Both the position numbers and the translations under genes were made by a program. A stretch of 15,250 nt of DNA, taken from positions 1 to 15,250 of the forward strand of contig CAAEOU010000002.1 of assembly GCA_900757695.1 (NCBI GenBank). Reading direction: 5' to 3'. Source of the stretch: an uncultured Oscillospiraceae bacterium. GTDB taxonomy: Bacteria > Bacillota_A > Clostridia > Oscillospirales > Oscillospiraceae. The notes under the pieces are model-generated. The model saw nothing but the letters and a program-made list of their open reading frames with translations, did no database searches and was not told the origin of the DNA. Below, piece by piece: positions 8,161-14,890 of this stretch. Positions within the stretch are counted from its first letter, which is position 1; each line of letters opens with the position of its first letter.

Positions 8161-8189
8161 ATTGTACCATAGCTTTTGCGGCAGTGCAA
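8161..8189 (-). promoter_or_regulatory. sigma-A-type promoter of the GH25-SLH gene
   Basis: On the - strand a TTGCAC -35 box (8189-8184) and a TACAAT -10 box (8166-8161) are 17 bases apart, close to consensus. Transcription would start near 8154, leaving a leader of about 35 bases. It lies between the terminator of the upstream lipoprotein gene and the GH25 start, so the GH25 gene is likely a separate unit. Confidence 0.8.
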
Positions 8190-8202
8190 CCGCCATATAT
8201 AA

Positions 8203-8230
8203 GAAATTGGACGCCGAAGCGCCCAATTTC
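8203..8230 (-). terminator. hairpin terminator of the transporter operon, with a UUCG loop
   Basis: On the - strand the RNA folds as a 12-bp stem closed by a cUUCGg tetraloop, starting 17 bases after the lipoprotein stop codon. Eleven pairs are Watson-Crick and one is G-U. Read from the + strand the same pair would be an A-C mismatch, which supports the - strand as the functional one. The tail (TTATATATGG) is only moderately U-rich, so termination may be incomplete. Confidence 0.7.
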
Positions 8231-8246
8231 GATGTATTTTGAGGTC

Positions 8247-10799
8247 TTAGCTGGTTTCGCCCAGATAGATGCCAACACGGTTCTGAATGAGCTTTACCAC
8301 ATCATCTGCGGATTTATCCCCGGAGAAGAAGGCACCGGCCTCCTCTGTAATGATATCCATGATGTCACTGTCATAGGAGCCGGAGATCGAAGCGCCGTCC
8401 ACATAGCTCTTAAAGTCGTCGATCTGCTCCTGAGTCAAAACGGGCAGGGTGTACTCGGTGCCGCCGATATAGGTGGAGTCATCATAGTAGACCTTTTCGC
8501 CGTTTTCGTCCAGATAGTAGCTCTGCTGGGTGGCTTCCTGCAGGGATTCATCAAAGCCCTTCTGGGTAATGGGGAAGCCCCAGATGTCCTGCTGGACGGA
8601 ATCGCTGAGAATGGTCTTAACAAAGTCCCATGCGGCGTCGATATTGGCGGATTTTGCGGAAATGGCCAGACCGCCGCTGACGCTGATCAGAGCGCCGTTT
8701 CCACTCTCCTGGGGATAGCCGATGGCGGTCATGCCGTGGCCTTCCTTGTAGATGTTATAGAACTCTTTGAGAGAGTAGCTGTTGCCGGAAATGTAGGAGG
8801 TGGTCAGCAGCAGGTCGCCGTTTTGCAGCTGGGTATACTCATCGTCAGAAGACGCAGCGTACATCATGCCATCCTCAGTGTCCTCATCAGCAGGCAGCTT
8901 CTTGGCGGCTTCCAGCAGCTGCCGGAAGGCATCGCTGTCGAAGGAGCAGGAGGCGTTGGCGTAGTCAACGAACTGGTTCAGGTTCTGATAGGTCATCTGG
9001 TTCAGAAAGCTGTTCTGGGTGGTGTAGCTCATGACGGAAACGCCGTCATCCAGCCCGTCGATGACAGAGGCCAGATCGCTCATGGTCCATGAGGTGCGGT
9101 CCCCCACCAGCTTGGTGCTGGCAATCAATGTCTGAAGATCAAAGCTGTAGGGAAGGCCATACAGCTTTCCGTCCACCGTGTATGCACGCAGGGGAGCGGC
9201 AACCAGATCGTCCATGGAGAGCGTCTCATCTTTATCGATAAGGGCGGACATGTCGGCCAGCGCACCCTTGGCGATGTATTTGTCCTGATGTCCGCTGGAA
9301 AGGGATACGATATCCGGGCAGTTGCCGGTGATGACGTCACGATCCAGCTGCTCCGTGCCCTTGGTGTAATCGTCCTCGGTGTTGTACTGGCTGTAGTCTA
9401 CCAGAGAGATTCGGTAGGTATCGCTCTTGCGGTTATAGTCGATGACCGCATTGCGGATGGCGTCATCCAGATATTCTGCACCCAGTGTCAAAATCGTGCG
9501 CTGGGGCAGCTGGTCGGCAGGGGTCTTGGTCAGGGCGCCGAGATCATAGGTGGGAGTGCCGGTGGAATGATAGGTGGAGGTGAGCACCAGGATCTGATCC
9601 TCTGTGGGGGCGACAACACCGTTGAGGTTAGAGGCATTGATGTCGGAATCCAGCCAGGAGAGCAGCTTGGTGGCAGCGCCGGTGGCGAGATCAATGCTGT
9701 AGAGATAGGTCCCGTCAGAGGCCAGCAGGGTATTGCCGCTGCCGGCAAAATAGTTTAGATAGTTTGTGTTATTGACACCAGTGATGGTAATGGGCTCAGA
9801 GACCTTGCCGTCCTTGATGGTGGCCAGCGTGCTGCCATTGTCATTGCCATCGGCATAATAGCTGATCACTACAGTGCCGTCACCGGTGGAGAACATGCCG
9901 AAGATGTATTGTGCGGATACGTCGATGTTGTCTTTCACGGTACCATCGGCGCCAAAACAATAGATTTCGCTGTCACTGGCCACCAGCAGGTCGCCCGAGG
10001 CATCCTGCGCACAATACTGGGGATAGAAGGAATTGGCATCCTTGATCGCACTGGTCAGATCAATTTCCGTGATCAGATTGCCAGTCATATCATATTTGGA
10101 GGCCAGATACTTGTTCTCACTATCGGTGTAGGTGTAGCCGGGATCCACGTAGGCGTCGTCTGTAACGGTGCTGCCTTCCTCTTCTGCGGGAAGGGAATCG
10201 GCAGTTTCCTCCGCAGCGTCGGCAGGTTCAGCTTCGGCTTCGGTGCTTTCATCCACGGCATCGGTTTCTGCCACAGAGGACTCCGGGCTGTCCACCGCGA
10301 CGGCTGCTTCACCGTAAGCCTCGGTGGTTACGGTACCGCCGTCAAGGCTGTCGCCTTCCGCAACAAAGGTATACGTGTTTGTCAGCATCCAGTAGCCGCT
10401 GTTGTCCGGGCAGACCAGAACACACTGGGCGTACTGGGATGTGGTGTCGTTATTGATCAGCTCCGGTGTGGGAATCTGTGTGATCTCGCCGGTGGCGGGA
10501 TCGGCACAGTAGAGATTGGTGGAACTGGTGCCGGTGTTGGAGTCGTAGCTGTCACCGGCGAAATAAAGCTTCCCATTGGCGGTGGAAACATTTCCGGTGT
10601 TGATATTGTCCACGTCCACATCCAGATCATGATAATCTGACAAATAGCCAAAGCCCAGCTCCTGGGCCAGAGAAGAGGTGGAGTTTCCGGATGCGGTGTT
10701 CTTGGAGTCATCCCCGCCTTTTTTTCCGCAGGCGGCAAGACTCAGGCACATGGTGCCGGCCAGAAAAGCGGCAATGCCTCGTTTCAGATATGGATTCAT
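8247..10799 (-). CDS. lipoprotein with propeller-like N-terminal half and ABC substrate-binding C-terminal half
   Basis: The 850-residue protein begins with a lipoprotein signal peptide; the lipobox is LAAC with C24 as the lipidated residue. A Ser/Asn/Gly-rich spacer follows. Residues about 50-430 contain recurring short beta-strand phrases of the type GKLYFAGD, TNLYCADPATGEI, SEIYCFGADGTV and TYLYSIDLATGAA, as in beta-propellers. This half is interrupted at about 155-225 by an acidic Ala/Glu/Asp-rich segment. From about 434 it resembles family 1 extracellular solute-binding proteins: CPDIVSLSSG, then LADMSALI, then VDGKLYGLPYSFD, and near the end AAWDFVKTILSDSVQQ. Ordinary sugar-binding lipoproteins are about 400-550 residues, so it is nearly double. 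The start at 10799 has AAAGGAA ten bases upstream and begins the signal peptide. It is last in an operon after two sugar-type permeases, HlyD and a MacB-like protein, and so is likely their substrate receptor. The substrate is unknown. Confidence 0.85.
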   Translation of the reverse strand: MNPYLKRGIAAFLAGTMCLSLAACGKKGGDDSKNTASGNSTSSLAQELGFGYLSDYHDLDVDVDNINTGNVSTANGKLYFAGDSYDSNTGTSSTNLYCADPATGEITQIPTPELINNDTTSQYAQCVLVCPDNSGYWMLTNTYTFVAEGDSLDGGTVTTEAYGEAAVAVDSPESSVAETDAVDESTEAEAEPADAAEETADSLPAEEEGSTVTDDAYVDPGYTYTDSENKYLASKYDMTGNLITEIDLTSAIKDANSFYPQYCAQDASGDLLVASDSEIYCFGADGTVKDNIDVSAQYIFGMFSTGDGTVVISYYADGNDNGSTLATIKDGKVSEPITITGVNNTNYLNYFAGSGNTLLASDGTYLYSIDLATGAATKLLSWLDSDINASNLNGVVAPTEDQILVLTSTYHSTGTPTYDLGALTKTPADQLPQRTILTLGAEYLDDAIRNAVIDYNRKSDTYRISLVDYSQYNTEDDYTKGTEQLDRDVITGNCPDIVSLSSGHQDKYIAKGALADMSALIDKDETLSMDDLVAAPLRAYTVDGKLYGLPYSFDLQTLIASTKLVGDRTSWTMSDLASVIDGLDDGVSVMSYTTQNSFLNQMTYQNLNQFVDYANASCSFDSDAFRQLLEAAKKLPADEDTEDGMMYAASSDDEYTQLQNGDLLLTTSYISGNSYSLKEFYNIYKEGHGMTAIGYPQESGNGALISVSGGLAISAKSANIDAAWDFVKTILSDSVQQDIWGFPITQKGFDESLQEATQQSYYLDENGEKVYYDDSTYIGGTEYTLPVLTQEQIDDFKSYVDGASISGSYDSDIMDIITEEAGAFFSGDKSADDVVKLIQNRVGIYLGETS

Positions 10800-10818
10800 A
10801 AAATACCTGTTCCTTTCC

Positions 10819-10833
10819 GGGGGAAGAGCCCCC
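10819..10833 (-). promoter_or_regulatory. GC hairpin just ahead of the lipoprotein ribosome binding site
   Basis: Five G:C pairs (10819-10823 with 10829-10833) enclose a 5-base loop, in the 51-base gap between the MacB-like gene and the lipoprotein gene. No U-run follows; instead AAAGGAA comes next, so it is not a classic terminator. Such hairpins can protect the downstream message or raise the relative yield of a binding protein. That role here is inference. Confidence 0.35.
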
Positions 10834-10850
10834 ATGGTGTTGCATTGTGA

Positions 10851-12140
10851 TTACTTACGGAAAAATCGTTTTGTATCACGGTGTTCGTATTGCAAGGAGC
10901 GGCGCTGCGCACGGCGTTCCTGACGGCGCTGATGCCGGGAAGCGGGCTGCCGTCCCTCCAGCCGCGCTTCATAATTTCGGGCGTTCCGCCGGTCAATGGC
11001 GCCTGCAATGGCATTCCCGATGCTGTGGAGCCCCCATGTGCGTCTGCGGTTCAGCAAAATCAGCCAGATCAGCAGACTGATGATGGGAAACAGCAGGAAG
11101 ATGCTCTCGGGGATCAGCCGTAGGGCCAGCTGATTTTCTGCCAGCTGGGCGGCATTTTCGTAGTAGGGATAGCCGATGGCCTTTTCCGAGATCCCGCGGG
11201 TGGAGAGATTGCGGAGAATATTCCAGCGATTTGACAGGGAGAAGCGTCCGGAGTTGTCGGTGTACACGGTGTTTTCCGGAACCAGATCTTTCAGGGCGCT
11301 TTTCAGTGTGGCTGCGGCAAAGCCCTTGACCGGCTGGGGCAGCACCATTTCCAGACAGGTAAAGGCTGCGCTGCCGGAGCTGAAAGCCGCTCCGGAGGAG
11401 GCGCCTCCGGGATCCGCCGAATCGGCTCCGTCTGTATCAGGGGCGGCAACGGCAGAATCGGAATCGGTTGCCGGAACCGTATCGCCGCCGGAGACACCCG
11501 GAGAATCCGCAAAGACCCATGCCCGGCAGACATCTTTGGAGGCGCGCGCATTGTAGGTGCCCTCCGGATAGTCCACCACAGCAGCTACCTGATAGCGCTG
11601 GCCGTTCCATTGGAGGAACTGTCCTACGACATCATCGGTATAGAAGAGATCCCATGCGGTTTGACGATCCAGAACGATCCGGTCATGCATGACATCGGAT
11701 TCCCACATATACCAGCCGGTGCGCAGGCGCATGGGGTGAATGCGGAAATAATCGCCGGCGATCAGGGTCAGATCCACGGTAGCGGAAACGCTGCCGCTGT
11801 CGCTTTGCAGGGTCTCCTGCTGGGTGCGGGAGGCTGCATAGAGCCACGGGTGATCCTCGGAGGGGACGCCGGCGGCAGTCAGCGCATTTTCCACCGAGAG
11901 CCGCAGGGCGGGAATGGAAGATGCGGAGATGGCGTTATCCTCCGGCAGAAAAACGGAGGCCTCGGCATAGGGCTTCTCCTCGGTCTCCCAGCGCTGGGCG
12001 GCGGCTTGGTCGGTAAGCGTGTCAATTGTACGGCGGTCTCCGTGGCGGAACCCCAGAAATATACCGAGACTTACCAGAACCAGCAGCACCCAGAGCAGCC
12101 ACTTCCAGCGGTGCAGAAGCCAGACCAGAAGCTTTTTCAC
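10851..12140 (-). CDS. MacB-type periplasmic core domain protein with two membrane segments
   Basis: The protein has 429 residues. Residues 12-31 form an N-terminal membrane segment after a basic VKKLLVWLLHRWK start. An extracytoplasmic domain (about 35-340) follows. Its segment AGDYFRIHPMRLRTGWYM...DRIVLDRQTAWDLF...VGQFLQWNGQRYQVAAVV matches the pattern of the MacB periplasmic core domain in ABC exporter permeases. Residues 211-260 are a low-complexity Ser/Ala/Asp/Gly insert. A second membrane segment lies at about 345-363, then a very basic cytosolic tail (about 365-429) rich in Arg/Gln. True MacB/FtsX permeases have four membrane helices, so the permease module is missing or reduced. The start is GTG at 12140, with GAGGTG (12152-12147) six bases upstream; GTG at 12149 is a weaker alternative. 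It follows the HlyD gene by 10 bases. I infer a HlyD-interacting subunit; the function is unproven. Confidence 0.7.
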   Translation of the reverse strand: MKKLLVWLLHRWKWLLWVLLVLVSLGIFLGFRHGDRRTIDTLTDQAAAQRWETEEKPYAEASVFLPEDNAISASSIPALRLSVENALTAAGVPSEDHPWLYAASRTQQETLQSDSGSVSATVDLTLIAGDYFRIHPMRLRTGWYMWESDVMHDRIVLDRQTAWDLFYTDDVVGQFLQWNGQRYQVAAVVDYPEGTYNARASKDVCRAWVFADSPGVSGGDTVPATDSDSAVAAPDTDGADSADPGGASSGAAFSSGSAAFTCLEMVLPQPVKGFAAATLKSALKDLVPENTVYTDNSGRFSLSNRWNILRNLSTRGISEKAIGYPYYENAAQLAENQLALRLIPESIFLLFPIISLLIWLILLNRRRTWGLHSIGNAIAGAIDRRNARNYEARLEGRQPASRHQRRQERRAQRRSLQYEHRDTKRFFRK

Positions 12141-12146
12141 AGGCTT

Positions 12147-12152
12147 CACCTC
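12147..12152 (-). promoter_or_regulatory. ribosome binding site that decides the GTG start of the MacB-like gene
   Basis: GAGGTG spans the last two bases before the HlyD stop codon's end and the gap, six bases before the GTG at 12140. No ATG lies near the start of the hydrophobic segment. The in-frame ATG at 12182 is inside HlyD and has no such site. Confidence 0.6.
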
Positions 12153-13917
12153 ACTCTGCAATGCGTACCTGACTGCCAACATCCAGCGGTACGGTGGAGG
12201 TGGTAATGACGAAATCTGCTGCGGTGAGGTCACCGGATACGGCACTGTTGGTTTCGTCAGAGGCCACAATGGATACGGTCTTCTTTTTTACAGTATAGCG
12301 GTTGCCCAATGGGCTGGATTTTACCTGTACGGTATAGACAAAGCTTCCATTGGAGTCCGTATGGATGGCAGCAGAGGGAATCACCAGATCATAGCTGGCA
12401 TTTTTATCGCCCACAGAGAAGCTAAGGCTCTGCCCCACGCTGACGTCATCGCCGGTAACGGAGAAGGTCAGCACCCGGCTGCCTGCCGGGTCACTCTTGT
12501 CCGAGGTAATGGAGGTGAGCGTCATATTGATGCCGCTGTCCCAGAGATTGGTGATCTCGGCCTGAAGGCCTTCTTTGAGAAGCCGGGCCTGTTCCTTCTT
12601 TACTGTGGCCTTTAAGGTGTAGCCCTTTTCCGTCAGTTCGACAATCATCAGGGGAGTATCCGGGGTGGTGGTGTCACCGGCGGCGACATTGACCTCGGTG
12701 ACGACACCGGCATAGCGGCTGACGATATTGGCGGCAGAGGTCTTTTCTTCCAGCGACTTGACCTTTTCTTCTGCGGCCTTTACCTCCTGCGCCTTTGCGT
12801 CCAGCTCCAGCTTGGAGACGGAATCGTTATAGGTGGTGTTGTTTTCGGCGTCCTTGGCTGCGGCTTGGGCGGAGCTCAAAGCGTCCTTGGCCGATTGGAG
12901 GGCGGCTTCCGCAGAGGCAACGTCAGAGGCGCCGGTCATGGAGCTCTGGAAGGCGTCCAGCGCATTCTGTGCGGACTCAACGGCTGCATTTGCGTTGGCT
13001 TCGGCGGTGGCAGCTTCCGCGGCTGTCTGCTGTGCTGCGTCCACCTGCTGGCTGAGATAGGCCTTCTGCGGGGCAATTTGCTCATCATAGATGCGCTGCG
13101 CTTCCGCAGAGGCGGCCTGATAATCCGCCAGAGCCTGCTCCAGCGCAGGGTCAGCGGCGGGGGCGGGTTCGCCTTCGCCTTCCGGATCATCTGTCGAAGA
13201 GGGGCTGCTGGAGCCGGCCATTGCTTCGTAAATCGCCTTTTTGGATTCAAGATCCTGCTGTGCGCTGAGGTACTCGCTGTTTCCAGTCTCAACATTTTCC
13301 AGCTGGTTCTTAAGGGCGGCCAGTGCACTGTCAGCGGAATTTCTTGCGGCAGTGGCACTGGAGACTGTATTTTTGGCAGAAGTGACCTGATCCTGATACC
13401 ATTTGAGGTCGCTGGCATTCTTTCGGGCGGTGCTCAGATCGGTTTCGGCCTTAGAGACTGCGGATTGGGCCTGTGAGAGACTGGCTGCCTGTGCGGCGGC
13501 GCCATCTTCACTTTTGGGGAGCTGCATTTTATCATATTCCAGCTGCAGCGAGCTTAGATTGGTCCGGGCGTCCTGAAGCTCCTGACTTTCAGTGGCATCC
13601 AGTGTCAGCAGGGTCTGACCTGCCTTAATGGTATCGCCTTTTTTGACGTTGACTGCGGCGATGGTTCTGTTTTCCTGCACGGTGACATTATAGCTCTGCG
13701 CAGATTCTACGGTGCCGGTGCCACGAATTTTGGTAGTAATGGTGGTGGACTGGGGGTACTGGGCCGCCACCTCCGGCAGAGAATAGTTCATAATGGTGTT
13801 GGAGAAAAAGGTCAGCACCAGCAGAACGGAGAGAAAAATGATGATGGCGTTTTTTACCCAGTCACGCCGTCCGTGCTTTTTCTTGTGCTTTACTTCGGTT
13901 GATAGATCGTTTGTCAT
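12151..13917 (-). CDS. HlyD/AcrA-type membrane fusion (adaptor) protein with very long coiled coil
   Basis: The protein has 588 residues. A short basic cytosolic N-terminus (HKKKHGRRDW) is followed by one membrane segment (about 23-42). The first half of a lipoyl-like domain is at about 60-108 (IAAVNVKKGDTIKAGQTLLTLDA). A long Ala/Gln/Glu-rich helical region runs from 108 to 396, broken by a Ser/Pro/acidic linker at about 234-256. The second lipoyl half is at 398-430 (YAGVVTEVNVAAGDT), followed by a beta-barrel and a membrane-proximal domain ending in VGSQVRIAE. This is the order of the HlyD/AcrA/YknX family, which links inner-membrane exporters to the outside. The ATG at 13917 is preferred, with AGGTGG upstream. 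The frame opens nine bases earlier with a GTG that has no site. It sits between a MalG-type permease (19-base gap) and the MacB-like gene. In a single-membrane host it may span the wall layer rather than reach a TolC-type channel. Confidence 0.88.
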   Translation of the reverse strand: MTNDLSTEVKHKKKHGRRDWVKNAIIIFLSVLLVLTFFSNTIMNYSLPEVAAQYPQSTTITTKIRGTGTVESAQSYNVTVQENRTIAAVNVKKGDTIKAGQTLLTLDATESQELQDARTNLSSLQLEYDKMQLPKSEDGAAAQAASLSQAQSAVSKAETDLSTARKNASDLKWYQDQVTSAKNTVSSATAARNSADSALAALKNQLENVETGNSEYLSAQQDLESKKAIYEAMAGSSSPSSTDDPEGEGEPAPAADPALEQALADYQAASAEAQRIYDEQIAPQKAYLSQQVDAAQQTAAEAATAEANANAAVESAQNALDAFQSSMTGASDVASAEAALQSAKDALSSAQAAAKDAENNTTYNDSVSKLELDAKAQEVKAAEEKVKSLEEKTSAANIVSRYAGVVTEVNVAAGDTTTPDTPLMIVELTEKGYTLKATVKKEQARLLKEGLQAEITNLWDSGINMTLTSITSDKSDPAGSRVLTFSVTGDDVSVGQSLSFSVGDKNASYDLVIPSAAIHTDSNGSFVYTVQVKSSPLGNRYTVKKKTVSIVASDETNSAVSGDLTAADFVITTSTVPLDVGSQVRIAE

Positions 13918-13936
13918 GGTTTCCACCTCGTCTCAT

Positions 13937-14890
13937 TTATCCCTTAATTCCGCCGGAGTAGGTGATGCCTTCCTCCAGATATTCTTCTCCCCACAGGAAC
14001 ATCAGCAGCGTGGGGACCATGTAGATCACGGCCACGGCAAAGGCTACGCCCACCTCACCACTGTTGATCTCGCTGAGGAATACGCTCAGGGGGTACTTTT
14101 CCTGATCGGTAAACAGGATCAGGGGCTGTTCGACCATATTCCAGTAGTCGATGAACACCAGCATGGCTACGCTGACCAATGCGCTTTTGCACATGGGCAG
14201 GCACACCTGGAAAAAGATCTGCCATTCCCCGGCACCGTCCAGCTGGGCTGCCTCGATATAGGACTTTGGAATGCGGCGCATGTTTTTGGTCAGAAGAAAA
14301 ACGCTGAATGGAGCAAAGATGCCGGGCAGGATAATGGCCCAGTTGGTATCCAGCAGGCCGAGCCATCGAGATACCAGATAGTTGGGCACCAGCGTGACCT
14401 GATAGGGCATCAGCATCAGAATGATATAGCCGAAAAAGACCAGCTCCCGAACTTTTCCACGGTAGCGGGAAAATCCGTAGGCGGCCAGAGAAGCCAGTGC
14501 CACCTGAAAGATGACGATGGGGACGGTGAGAATCACAGAGTTCCAGAATTTCAGCAGGTAAGAGGGGCTGTTAAAGAGTACGGTCCAGTACTGCTGAAAG
14601 GATACCATATCCGGAATGAATTTCAGATTGACCTTTTCTGAGATATAACTGGTCACGGCATGATTGGCGCTGTCATCCCCGGAGCCGGCTGTGGTGTTGC
14701 CGAATACAGCGCCGTAGTTGGCGGTGATTTCACTCTGAGTCATAAAGGAGTTGGTGATGGTCAGAACAATGGGGGTTAAAAACAGCAGCGCCATGCTCAG
14801 GGCAATCACGGTAAGTAAGATGCGAACTGCCAATTTTTTTCTCTGATAGTAATTCCGACTTCTGTTTTTTGGGGTAGGATGCCGCTTCAT
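13937..14890 (-). CDS. carbohydrate-type ABC transporter permease, MalG family (CUT1)
   Basis: The 317-residue membrane protein is of normal MalG length (about 280-300), with some extra residues in the first external loop. The cytosolic basic N-terminus is followed by about six membrane segments (approximately 22-46, 112-137, 150-170, 184-203, 236-256, 282-300). The EAA loop that contacts the ATPase is at about 213-235 (EAAQLDGAGEWQIFFQVCLP). The insert in the first external loop (about 58-85, Gly/Ser/Asp/Asn-rich) is longer than usual. ATGA overlaps the stop of the MalF-type gene, and GGAAGAAG provides the ribosome binding site. MalF/MalG pairs import oligosaccharides, glycerol phosphate or similar solutes; the substrate here is not clear. 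No ATPase gene is in view, and CUT1 systems often use a shared MsmK-type ATPase encoded elsewhere. Confidence 0.93.
   Translation of the reverse strand: MKRHPTPKNRSRNYYQRKKLAVRILLTVIALSMALLFLTPIVLTITNSFMTQSEITANYGAVFGNTTAGSGDDSANHAVTSYISEKVNLKFIPDMVSFQQYWTVLFNSPSYLLKFWNSVILTVPIVIFQVALASLAAYGFSRYRGKVRELVFFGYIILMLMPYQVTLVPNYLVSRWLGLLDTNWAIILPGIFAPFSVFLLTKNMRRIPKSYIEAAQLDGAGEWQIFFQVCLPMCKSALVSVAMLVFIDYWNMVEQPLILFTDQEKYPLSVFLSEINSGEVGVAFAVAVIYMVPTLLMFLWGEEYLEEGITYSGGIKG

Noticed and set aside
8121..8189. 23-codon N-terminal extension of the GH25 protein
   Set aside because: It would cover the promoter and ribosome binding site, and it would place a non-signal sequence before a clear signal peptide.
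8184..10640. Several + strand open frames opposite the lipoprotein gene (such as 8184-9092 and 9909-10640)
   Set aside because: Antisense shadows of a lipoprotein gene with a clear signal peptide and domains; no start signals or motifs.
10860..10930. Separate promoter for the lipoprotein gene
   Set aside because: A TTGCAA is present on the - strand, but no -10 box lies at 16-18 bases; the nearest TACAAA is only 14 bases away.
13793..14641. + strand open frame of 282 residues opposite the HlyD and MalG genes
   Set aside because: It crosses two real genes on the other strand and has His/Gln/Asp-rich non-motif sequence; a shadow.
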